From positions 6,532-29,896 of the forward strand of contig JACZYS010000003.1 in the NCBI GenBank assembly GCA_022570975.1: 23,365 nt of DNA. The letters are read 5' to 3'. Below the pieces are notes generated by a model. The model did no database searches. It saw only the letters and a list, made by a program, of their open reading frames with translations, and was not told where the DNA came from. Both the position numbers and the translations under genes were made by a program. How positions within the stretch are numbered: the stretch's first letter is position 1; every line of letters begins with the position of its first letter. This DNA comes from Candidatus Zixiibacteriota bacterium. Lineage in GTDB: Bacteria > Zixibacteria > MSB-5A5 > GN15 > FEB-12. This document shows, in pieces, positions 17,390-23,365 of the stretch.

Positions 17390-17398
17390 TGCTATGAT
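17390..17398 (+). promoter_or_regulatory. Candidate extended -10 promoter of the sdh operon
   Basis: TGC-TATGAT (17390-17398) is an extended -10 element (TGn plus a 5/6 -10 hexamer) without a convincing -35. It would start transcription near 17405 and give a leader of about 77 nt before the membrane-subunit gene. It overlaps the palindrome at 17395-17410. Confidence 0.35.
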
Positions 17399-17410
17399 AA
17401 TTTATTATCA
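17395..17410. promoter_or_regulatory. Perfect palindrome TGATAATTTATTATCA, possible operator
   Basis: Sixteen bases, perfectly palindromic, with 7-nt half sites TGATAAT/ATTATCA around a central TT. The half sites equal those of the Fur-type 7-1-7 box, but the spacer here is 2 nt rather than 1. It overlaps the -10 and presumed start of sdh transcription. Confidence 0.4.
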
Positions 17411-17481
17411 GGCAGCTGTTAAAATTTAGATCAAGGATATTGTTATTGCCCCAATCTATACAATAAAGAAAGTTCAACCGG

Positions 17482-18306
17482 ATGAGTGATAAGGCAATTG
17501 CCGGTGGACATCTGCATGGATGGATGAAGACAACGCGTTCTGACCCATGGTGGGTGAGACCAACTGCAATCGGATTTTGTTTTCTAATTTTTGGAGCTTA
17601 CTCAACCTGGGCAGCGTTTCAAGGAAATCATTATTGGTATGGTTCATATTTATCACCATTTTATTCACCTGTTCTTTTTGTAGATATTTCTGCTTTTGGT
17701 TCCGCACCTTTAGAACATTCCTGGTTGGGTTTATGGCCAGGCTGGTGGCCGTCACTTTTGCCGGCTTCCCCGGCCCTGTTAATTTTGGCCTTTCCTCTTT
17801 CTTTTCGGGCCACCTGCTACTACTATCGGAAAGCATATTATCAGGCCATGGCCCACACTCCCCCTGCCTGTACGGTTGGACCCTTCCCTAAAAAACCGTA
17901 CCGAGGCGAGACGAAGCTTCTTTTGTTACAGAATTTTCACCGCTATACTTTATATTTTGCATTAATATTTATTGGGATATTATGGTACGACGCTTTTGTA
18001 TCATTTTTTAGAGACGGAGAATTTGGCGTTGGAGTTGGGTCAATCATCTTGACCCTAAATGCAACTTTTCTAGGACTATATACAACAAGCTGTCATTCAT
18101 TTCGGCATATTGTCGGAGGTAGAAAGAATTCTTTCAACTGCGATGGATGCACCACCGCTAGTTATGGCGCTTGGAAAAAAGTTTCATTTTTAAATTCTAA
18201 TCATATGGTTTATGCCTGGATTTCACTCTTCTGGGTTGGGTTTACAGACTTATATATTCGAATGGTATCTATGGGATTCATAACCGACTTTAATACCTGG
18301 AATTAA
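17482..18306 (+). CDS. sdhC: Succinate dehydrogenase/fumarate reductase membrane subunit, five-helix type
   Basis: A 274-residue membrane protein with helices at about 26-46, 92-112, 152-171, 183-203 and 240-262. It is much longer than a classical SdhC or SdhD (about 110-130 residues), and no separate SdhD is present. It resembles the single large anchor found beside mycobacterial Sdh1-type complexes. A conserved-looking loop carries C204-H205-x3-H209 followed by C220-x2-C223. As I recall, a mycobacterial Sdh1 structure was reported with a Rieske-type cluster in the membrane subunit, so these residues are candidate ligands. It anchors the complex and passes electrons between succinate and quinone. 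It starts the operon and ends 4 nt before the flavoprotein ATG. The ribosome site is weak (AAGAAAG). Assignment rests on operon position and topology. Confidence 0.8.
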   Translation: MSDKAIAGGHLHGWMKTTRSDPWWVRPTAIGFCFLIFGAYSTWAAFQGNHYWYGSYLSPFYSPVLFVDISAFGSAPLEHSWLGLWPGWWPSLLPASPALLILAFPLSFRATCYYYRKAYYQAMAHTPPACTVGPFPKKPYRGETKLLLLQNFHRYTLYFALIFIGILWYDAFVSFFRDGEFGVGVGSIILTLNATFLGLYTTSCHSFRHIVGGRKNSFNCDGCTTASYGAWKKVSFLNSNHMVYAWISLFWVGFTDLYIRMVSMGFITDFNTWN

Positions 18307-18310
18307 ATTC

Positions 18311-20158
18311 ATGACTGACTTTTCTGATATTCAGACTATTGAACATGATATAATTATAATTGGTGCCGGAGGTGCCGGGCTTCGCGCTGCAATTGAATGT
18401 TCTGCCCAGGGGAAAAACAGTGGAGTAGTTTGCAAATCTCTGCTGGGTAAAGCCCATACGGTTATGGCCGAAGGCGGCATGGCGGCATCGCTTGGAAATG
18501 CTGACCCGCGTGACCACTGGAAAATTCATTTTCGTGACACTATGCGCGGTGGTAAGTTTTTGAACCAATGGAGAATGGCAGAGATTCACGCCAAAGAAGC
18601 GCCGGAGCGGGTGAACGAACTTGAAGAGTGGGGCGCAGTTTTTGACCGCACCAAATCCGGACTTATAAATCAGAGGAATTTTGGGGGGCATAGATATCCC
18701 CGATTGGCCCATGTCGGCGACAGAACCGGATTGGAATTAATCCGAACTCTGCAAGACCACGGCATTCATCAGGGTTTTGATGTTCATATGGAGTGCACCG
18801 CCTTAACCTTGCTCAAAGATGGTGACAATATCTCCGGAGTCCTTGCCTATTGGAGGGACAGTGGAAGATTTGTTTTGTTCAAATGCAAAGCTGTCATATT
18901 GGCCACCGGAGGTGCCGGTAAAGCCTGGCACGTGACATCTAACTCCTGGGAATACACCGGAGACGGTCTGGCTATGGGATACAATGCCGGTGCCGAACTG
19001 ATGGATATAGAATTTGTCCAGTTTCATCCGACCGGAATGGTCTGGCCGCCGTCGGTTAAAGGTACATTGGTTACTGAAGGTGTCAGGGGCGACGGAGGAA
19101 TCCTGCTCAATAATAAAAATGAGCGGTTCATGTTCGATTATATTCCTGAAAAATTTGCAGCAGAAACTGCTGACAGTGAAGAAGAATCCAATCGCTGGCT
19201 CAATGGTGATACCGGGGCCCGCCGCCCTCCTGAACTTTTAACCCGTGATGTTGTGGCCCGTGCCATCACGACAGAGGTAAAAGAAGGACGCGGTTCCCCC
19301 CATGGTGGTGTTTTTCTGGATATTGCTTCCCGGGTTCCGGCAGAATTGATAAAGAAAAAACTTCCCTCCATGTATCACCAGTTCAAAGAACTTGCCGAGG
19401 TTGACATTACCAAAGAGCCGATGGAAGTGGGACCAACGACTCATTACTTTATGGGTGGACTGAGAGTTGACCACGAAACTCAAGAGACGGCCGTACCGGG
19501 TCTCTTTGCCTGCGGCGAATGTGCTGCCGGACTCCATGGTGCCAACCGTCTCGGAGGCAATTCGCTCTCTGATTTGATTGTTTTCGGCAAACTGGCCGGA
19601 ACAGGAGCATCCCAATATGTTGACAGCTTAAGCAAAAGTTTAGCAATAAATCAGGAACAGGTTGCAACCGGAATCAGAGAAGCAACTTCAATTTTAAACC
19701 GGGAATCAGGCAAGAACCCATATTTGATACATGATGACCTGCAGACGGTAATGGGTAATTATGCCGGAATTGTCCGAACCGAAGATGACTTAAAAAAAGG
19801 GCTCACTGAGCTTGCGAGAATAAAAAAAGATATTGAACAGGTAAAAGCACCGGGGGCTTCACAATTTAACCCCGGATGGAATGAAGCTTTGGATTTATCA
19901 TCGCTCATGATTGTCTCAGAGGCGGTTACAATGGCTGCTCTTGAAAGAAAAGAAAGCCGCGGCGGTCACTCAAGACTGGATTATCCCGGCGAAGACTCAG
20001 AAGGATTAAAATATAATGTTATCGTTAGCAAAGGTGAAAACGGTATGGAAGTACGTCGGGAGCCAAGAGATACTCCTCCCCAAGAATTAAGCAGGATAGC
20101 CAATGCATCCATCGATGATTTGGAAGCCGAGGTTGTACGGGAGAGAAACAATGGCTAA
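18311..20158 (+). CDS. sdhA: Succinate dehydrogenase/fumarate reductase flavoprotein subunit
   Basis: A 615-residue flavoprotein, close to the usual SdhA/FrdA length. It has an FAD-binding Rossmann motif IIIIGAGGAGLRAA (14-27), and H49 in KAHTVMAEGG is the covalent FAD attachment site. FHPTG (238-242), EGVRGDGG (256-263), TRDVVAR (311-317, catalytic R312), THYFMGG (377-383, H378) and ANRLGGNSL (411-419, R413) complete the active site. It oxidises succinate to fumarate or the reverse, on the cytoplasmic face. Direction cannot be decided from sequence. It lies 4 nt after the membrane subunit stop and overlaps sdhB by 8 nt, so the genes form one operon. Confidence 0.97.
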   Translation: MTDFSDIQTIEHDIIIIGAGGAGLRAAIECSAQGKNSGVVCKSLLGKAHTVMAEGGMAASLGNADPRDHWKIHFRDTMRGGKFLNQWRMAEIHAKEAPERVNELEEWGAVFDRTKSGLINQRNFGGHRYPRLAHVGDRTGLELIRTLQDHGIHQGFDVHMECTALTLLKDGDNISGVLAYWRDSGRFVLFKCKAVILATGGAGKAWHVTSNSWEYTGDGLAMGYNAGAELMDIEFVQFHPTGMVWPPSVKGTLVTEGVRGDGGILLNNKNERFMFDYIPEKFAAETADSEEESNRWLNGDTGARRPPELLTRDVVARAITTEVKEGRGSPHGGVFLDIASRVPAELIKKKLPSMYHQFKELAEVDITKEPMEVGPTTHYFMGGLRVDHETQETAVPGLFACGECAAGLHGANRLGGNSLSDLIVFGKLAGTGASQYVDSLSKSLAINQEQVATGIREATSILNRESGKNPYLIHDDLQTVMGNYAGIVRTEDDLKKGLTELARIKKDIEQVKAPGASQFNPGWNEALDLSSLMIVSEAVTMAALERKESRGGHSRLDYPGEDSEGLKYNVIVSKGENGMEVRREPRDTPPQELSRIANASIDDLEAEVVRERNNG

Positions 20159-20888
20159 AAGAACTTTCAATATCTGGCGCGGCGATAACTCAAAAGGCAA
20201 ATTTGAGTCCTACGAAATTGAAATCTCTCCCGGCATGGTCGTTTTAGATGCCATTCATAAAATTCAGGTGGAGCTTGCCCCTGATTTGGCCTGCCGGTGG
20301 AATTGCAAAGCCGGTAAATGCGGCTCCTGCTCGGTTGAGATAAACGGTTTCCCAAAACTCAGCTGCATGACCAGAATGAATTCGATTCCAGAGGAAAATG
20401 ATGTAACTATCCGTCCCTTAAAACCTTTTCCGGTTATTAAAGATTTGGTCTCCGATGTCTCCTGGAATTATGAGCAGAACAAGAAAATTGCACCGTTTAA
20501 ACCAAAACCAAGAGATGCCGATGGCAACCACCGCATGTATCAGGAAGATATTGACCGGGTACAGGAATTCAGAAAATGTATTGAATGTTATCTCTGCCAG
20601 ACAATTTGCCATGTTATTAGAGATCAGGGACAAAAGGAAAAATTTGTAGGCCCCAGATTCATGATTCGTCTGGCCTCTTTAGAAATGCACCCCCTTGATG
20701 TTGCCGACAGAATACCGGCTATTAAAAATGATCATGGTTCCGGGATGTGCAATATTACTCACTGCTGTACCGATGTCTGTCCGGAACATATTCGGATTAC
20801 CGATAACGCTATTATTCCTCTTAAAGAAAGAGTTGTTGACAGGTATTATGACCCTATATTATGGTTAAAGAGAAAGATTTTTGGCTGA
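20151..20888 (+). CDS. sdhB: Succinate dehydrogenase/fumarate reductase iron-sulfur subunit
   Basis: A 245-residue protein. I use the ATG at 20151 (MAKRTFNIWRG) because GGGAGAG lies 6 nt upstream and the fold starts there; an earlier in-frame ATG at 20103 would lie deep inside sdhA. The [2Fe-2S] ligands are C52, C57, C60 and C72 (CKAGKCGSC, then LSC); the fourth-cysteine version replaces the Asp of E. coli SdhB. The [4Fe-4S] and [3Fe-4S] ligands are C143, C146, C149 and C153 (CIECYLCQTIC) plus C200, C206 and C210 (CNITHCCTDVCPE). C153 is followed by His instead of the usual Pro. It wires FAD to the membrane subunit. It overlaps the sdhA end by 8 nt, which implies translational coupling. Confidence 0.96.
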   Translation: MAKRTFNIWRGDNSKGKFESYEIEISPGMVVLDAIHKIQVELAPDLACRWNCKAGKCGSCSVEINGFPKLSCMTRMNSIPEENDVTIRPLKPFPVIKDLVSDVSWNYEQNKKIAPFKPKPRDADGNHRMYQEDIDRVQEFRKCIECYLCQTICHVIRDQGQKEKFVGPRFMIRLASLEMHPLDVADRIPAIKNDHGSGMCNITHCCTDVCPEHIRITDNAIIPLKERVVDRYYDPILWLKRKIFG

Positions 20889-20930
20889 CCTGAGTCAATA
20901 GTTGTAGAAAATAAAATAAGAGGCTGGTAA

Positions 20931-21431
20931 ATGAGTGAATTAAAAAAGTTAAACATAAACGCTATTCCAAAAGCTCTGGAAAGGGCAATGCGTTACCGCC
21001 TGCTGAACGAACCTTTCCAGACAGAATCAATCTGCCGTGACATCCTTGCCGTTGACGCTGACAATCAGGACGCCAGAGTTATTTTGGTTCTGGCCATGAC
21101 CGACCAGTTTGGGCAGGAGAAATCCCCTTCTCTGGCCACCGTGGAAGATGAACTGAGACATCTGACTGACAACTATAAACAAACTTATTATACCGGAATT
21201 GCTTTTGAAAGACGGGCTATTGCTTCCATCCGCTCCAACAGAATTTTGGACACTGGCAACGCCTATGATGTTCTGCAAAAAGCAATGGAGTATTATCAGA
21301 AAGCGGAAGATATCCAACCTGAAAATAACAATGACGCTATTGTCCGCTGGAACGCTTGCATCCGTTTGATTGACCGTCATAACTTAAAACCCGCCCCCGA
21401 AGAAGACAAATTTCAACCGTACGGGGATTAG
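20931..21431 (+). CDS. Small TPR-like conserved protein downstream of sdhB
   Basis: A 166-residue soluble, mostly helical protein without signal peptide or membrane helix. ALERAMRYRLLNEPFQTESIC, ILAVDADNQDARVILVLAMTDQF, TYYTGIAFERRAIASI, AYDVLQKAMEYYQKAEDIQP and DAIVRWNACIRLI read as degenerate TPR helices. I have the impression this is a conserved family of unknown function seen in several phyla, but cannot name a domain. AGAGG lies about 8 nt before the ATG. It starts 42 nt after sdhB with no terminator between, so it is probably the last gene of the sdh operon. An assembly or scaffold role for the complex is only a guess from position. Confidence 0.75.
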   Translation: MSELKKLNINAIPKALERAMRYRLLNEPFQTESICRDILAVDADNQDARVILVLAMTDQFGQEKSPSLATVEDELRHLTDNYKQTYYTGIAFERRAIASIRSNRILDTGNAYDVLQKAMEYYQKAEDIQPENNNDAIVRWNACIRLIDRHNLKPAPEEDKFQPYGD

Positions 21432-21460
21432 TTTGAAATCGTAAAGAGAGGTTTTTTTCT

Positions 21461-22426
21461 CTAGTAATTCTTTTTAAGTTTACTGCCAAAGAATAGACTA
21501 TTAAAGTTTGGAAATCTAGCAGGTATACTCAATGACCCAACGTAATTTTCATTTGAATATGGCTGTGTAAAGAACAACCTATATACATTATCTGAATGAA
21601 GGAAATTTCTATAGTAATTAGGTTTAGACACCAATACATGAACTCTATTATGTCTAATGTCAAATGTAATATTCCCAGTTGATTTCTGAGTTATAGTATT
21701 GTATCCGTCATAGTAGTTCAAATGTTGAGAAGACGCTTCCCCGATAACAATCATCTTGGGTTTCATGGATTCTAACCACTTTAAAGGAATTTTCCCACTA
21801 TCTCTACCATGGTGAGCAGCGAATAGAATATCTACAGCAGGTAAGCTCACATCGTTTAATATTTTATTCATAAACGTTGTCTCTAAATCGCCCATCCAAA
21901 CTACTTTGGCTCCTTCTTTTGATTCATATAATATAATTGGAGATAAATTGTTCGGACGTGACCCGAAAGTTGTAGAGTTTAATTCATTTTGAAAATAAAT
22001 ATTTGAAGTGTCTGGCCATAGAATACTTATCCCTGTTGAGGAAATTTGATTTTCTCTAAGGTTGAGCCATCGTCTGGGACAATTTCTTGAAAGATAATGA
22101 GTATTTTCATAGGAATCTCTAAGTTTACGATAAAACATAAAATCACTTGACTGAGGAAATTTGAAAACTTTGTTTCTTACACAATAAAAGTTTGGTAAAT
22201 CTATTTTACCATATAAGAAGGCCAATCCTCTAATATGATCATCGTCTGGATGAGTTGAGATAAATCTTTGAACCTTTGTCACTCTTGCTACCGCTTTCAA
22301 TTCTGATAATATTTCAGTATAATTTTCGTTCGTTAAGCAGCAATCAATAATAGTGAGACTTTCAGAATTATGATTGATATAGAACATATCTCCATCGCCA
22401 ACTGAAAAGGATTTTACGATACTCAA
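21461..22426 (-). CDS. ComEC-like metallo-beta-lactamase-fold hydrolase, TTG start
   Basis: A 321-residue protein. The start is TTG (22424-22426), 1 nt after the upstream TAA; AAGGG 7 nt before it decides the start, since no ATG suits the conserved N-terminus (FSVGDGDMFYI). MBL metal motifs are visible: THPDDDHIRG (58-67, the H-x-D-x-D-H form), NNLSPIILY and WMGDLE (D180), and AAHHGRDSG (203-211). This order matches the C-terminal MBL domain of ComEC/Rec2, where the enzyme degrades a DNA strand, but the competence membrane channel is absent. The last 50 residues are aromatic-rich and unfamiliar. Base composition is about one third GC in sampled lines, lower than the sdh genes. It forms a two-gene unit with the upstream membrane protein. 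The substrate is unknown; nucleic acid or nucleotide are plausible guesses. Confidence 0.85.
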   Translation of the reverse strand: MSIVKSFSVGDGDMFYINHNSESLTIIDCCLTNENYTEILSELKAVARVTKVQRFISTHPDDDHIRGLAFLYGKIDLPNFYCVRNKVFKFPQSSDFMFYRKLRDSYENTHYLSRNCPRRWLNLRENQISSTGISILWPDTSNIYFQNELNSTTFGSRPNNLSPIILYESKEGAKVVWMGDLETTFMNKILNDVSLPAVDILFAAHHGRDSGKIPLKWLESMKPKMIVIGEASSQHLNYYDGYNTITQKSTGNITFDIRHNRVHVLVSKPNYYRNFLHSDNVYRLFFTQPYSNENYVGSLSIPARFPNFNSLFFGSKLKKNY

Positions 22427-22427
22427 A

Positions 22428-22928
22428 TTACAACCCTTCTTTTTGTATCCTTTTGTCCAAATACCAACTCTGTTTTCTATAAGAAAAAAGAAACAATAGT
22501 AACAAAATTATCAGAAGCATTATAAAACGAAACTTCACAATTGCGGGAAAGATTAATTCTATTTTTTCGTATGCTAAAAACAAGAATGTCAATACTATCA
22601 TGGAAAGTAGAGTTCTATACATGTTACTTATTTCTGAGAGAAGTTCAATTTTGTCATCTTTCTTTGACGCATTTATAAATGCATGATAATCAGTTGGATT
22701 GAGAAAACTTATTTTTCTTAAGAAAGGTTCTAAAATTAATGAACCTATCCTACTGACTATTAGCCCAATAAAATAGTATATAAAGGCACCAATAATGATG
22801 TTATCTTGTATCAGATTGAATGAACTCACATTCGTAACCATTACTGCAAAAAGAACACCCGGAAGCAGGTAATTGAATAAATTATAGGACGAAATCCTTG
22901 CAAAAATCTGATTTATGCCGTTACTCAT
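22428..22928 (-). CDS. Four-helix membrane protein of unknown function
   Basis: A 166-residue protein with four predicted membrane helices (about 17-36, 43-68, 104-123, 131-149). A short polar loop with SRIGSLILEPFLRKI and YHAFINASKKDDKIELLSEISNMYRT connects helices 2 and 3. It ends in a basic tail. There is no signal peptide. I recognise no named family, though the loop pattern feels like a recurrent small membrane protein of accessory regions. GGAGGAT precedes the ATG by about 8 nt, and a strong promoter lies upstream. It is about 29 percent GC in sampled lines. The downstream MBL gene begins 1 nt after its stop, so the two products are probably made together and may act as membrane sensor or effector plus hydrolase. 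Confidence 0.8.
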   Translation of the reverse strand: MSNGINQIFARISSYNLFNYLLPGVLFAVMVTNVSSFNLIQDNIIIGAFIYYFIGLIVSRIGSLILEPFLRKISFLNPTDYHAFINASKKDDKIELLSEISNMYRTLLSMIVLTFLFLAYEKIELIFPAIVKFRFIMLLIILLLLFLFSYRKQSWYLDKRIQKEGL

Positions 22929-22995
22929 AAGAAAATATCCTCCAACTCAGTTTTCTTATTTTCCCTGCGCAATTAAAGTTCATTTCTCGCTCTGT

Positions 22996-23023
22996 ATGAT
23001 AATATTACACGATTTTTTGTCAA
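22996..23023 (-). promoter_or_regulatory. Sigma70-like promoter of the membrane protein/MBL cassette
   Basis: On the minus strand an exact TTGACA (23018-23023) is followed after 16 nt by TATCAT (22996-23001, 5/6). It lies 67 nt upstream of the ATG at 22928, in the gap after the NDH-2 stop. It is the best sigma70 match I found in the window and implies the cassette is independently expressed. Confidence 0.55.
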
Positions 23024-23068
23024 TGACTTTATGATAGAAAATTCTACCCATTATCAGAAAGTGATAAA

Positions 23069-23365
23069 TCACTTCCTATCATCGGTTATCAACCTTGCGG
23101 AGCGGTTGCGGGTGAAATAGTTCCATGCCCAGTGAATCAAAACCAAAACCCTGTTCTCAAACTCAACCAGATACATCAAGTGCACAAACAGCCAAAAGAC
23201 CCAGGCAAAAAAGCCGGTGAATTTTATCTTTCCCATATTCACCACCGCCTGTGACCTGCCGATTGTTGCCATAGTGCCAAAGTCTCTATAACTAAAACCT
23301 TTGGTTTTTTTGCCTCTCAGTTTATCCCGTATCAACCGGCCGACATATTTCCCCTGCTGCATGGC
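23069..23365 (-). CDS. ndh: Type II NADH dehydrogenase (NDH-2), C-terminal fragment
   Basis: Only the last 98 codons are in the window; the frame stays open to the right edge (AMQQGKYVGR reads straight through), so the Met at 23362 is internal. Family hallmarks are visible: AMQQGKYVGRLI, FSYRDFGTMATIGRSQAVV, and the amphipathic membrane-binding end GFFAWVFWLFVHLMYLVEFENRVLVLIHWAWNYFTRNRSARLI. NDH-2 is a single-subunit FAD enzyme on the cytoplasmic face that oxidises NADH and reduces quinone without pumping protons. With the nearby sdh operon it makes a second quinone-reducing entry to respiration. The stop is TGA at 23069-23071. Confidence 0.9.
   Translation of the reverse strand, partial: AMQQGKYVGRLIRDKLRGKKTKGFSYRDFGTMATIGRSQAVVNMGKIKFTGFFAWVFWLFVHLMYLVEFENRVLVLIHWAWNYFTRNRSARLITDDRK

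Noticed and set aside
19138..19615. Long antisense open frames over sdhA
   Set aside because: Antisense shadows of a strongly conserved gene, with no domain and no ribosome site.
20103..20150. Upstream in-frame ATG that would lengthen sdhB by 16 residues
   Set aside because: It lies within the sdhA coding sequence and lacks a ribosome site, whereas 20151 has GGGAGAG and matches the family start.
21445..21462. AGAG/CTCT hairpin with a T-rich loop between the convergent TPR and MBL genes
   Set aside because: The stem is only 4 bp and the T-run is in the loop, not after the stem.
23059..23074. Palindrome AAGTGAT-AA-ATCACTT at the NDH-2 stop, possible terminator
   Set aside because: AT-rich stem overlapping the stop codon, with no solid T-run on the minus strand; too weak to call.
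1..23365. Search for CRISPR arrays, tRNA or rRNA genes, insertion sequences and attachment sites
   Set aside because: No regularly spaced direct repeats, no cloverleaf with a CCA-type end, no transposase or integrase frame, and no flanking duplications around the AT-rich cassette were seen by eye.

Overview
The window looks like a chromosomal segment of an uncultured Gram-negative bacterium, most likely from the FCB side of the tree (Bacteroidetes relatives such as Zixibacteria, Marinimicrobia or KSB1-type lineages). This placement is inferred from gene content: a PorV/PorQ-type outer-membrane barrel, a secreted protein with a FlgD/type-A-sorting-like C-terminus, a TonB-dependent receptor with a carboxypeptidase-regulatory domain, and two Hanks-type kinases with TPR tails. 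No rRNA, tRNA or marker gene is present to fix the phylum, and I saw no CRISPR array, insertion sequence or phage gene.

Layout. (1) 1-630, minus: 5' part of a Gfo/Idh/MocA oxidoreductase running off the left edge. (2) 8305 down to 695, minus: an envelope operon with a candidate promoter, a possible 46-48 codon small ORF, a TonB-dependent receptor, a large secreted fibronectin-III/Ig-like protein, a PorV-like barrel, and a strong intrinsic terminator. (3) About 8207-8858: the only long stretch without a clear gene, holding hairpins and a relic-like open frame. (4) 8859-15000: a signalling block with two Ser/Thr kinase operons on the minus strand. Cytosolic kinase-TolB-TPR is followed by a VOC protein; membrane kinase-TPR-thioredoxin is followed by an SRPBCC protein. 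A DUF4242-type gene lies between them on the plus strand. (5) 15101-17230, minus: a secreted prolyl oligopeptidase. (6) 17482-21431, plus: a succinate dehydrogenase/fumarate reductase operon (five-helix membrane subunit, flavoprotein, iron-sulfur subunit) followed by a small TPR-like gene. (7) 21461-22928, minus: an AT-rich two-gene cassette, a four-helix membrane protein followed by a ComEC-like metallo-beta-lactamase-fold protein, with its own sigma70-like promoter. (8) 23069-23365, minus: the C-terminal end of a type II NADH dehydrogenase.

How the genes fit together. Regions 6 and 8 are respiratory: the Sdh complex and NDH-2 both feed electrons to quinone. Region 2 is an outer-membrane uptake or secretion unit. 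Region 4 is signal transduction. The two observations most worth following are the kinase with a CPFC thioredoxin domain on the far side of the membrane, and the compositionally distinct membrane-protein/MBL cassette wedged between housekeeping respiratory genes, which could be an undescribed defence or stress module. A third is the membrane subunit of the Sdh complex, which carries a C-H-x3-H plus C-x2-C arrangement that could hold a metal cluster.
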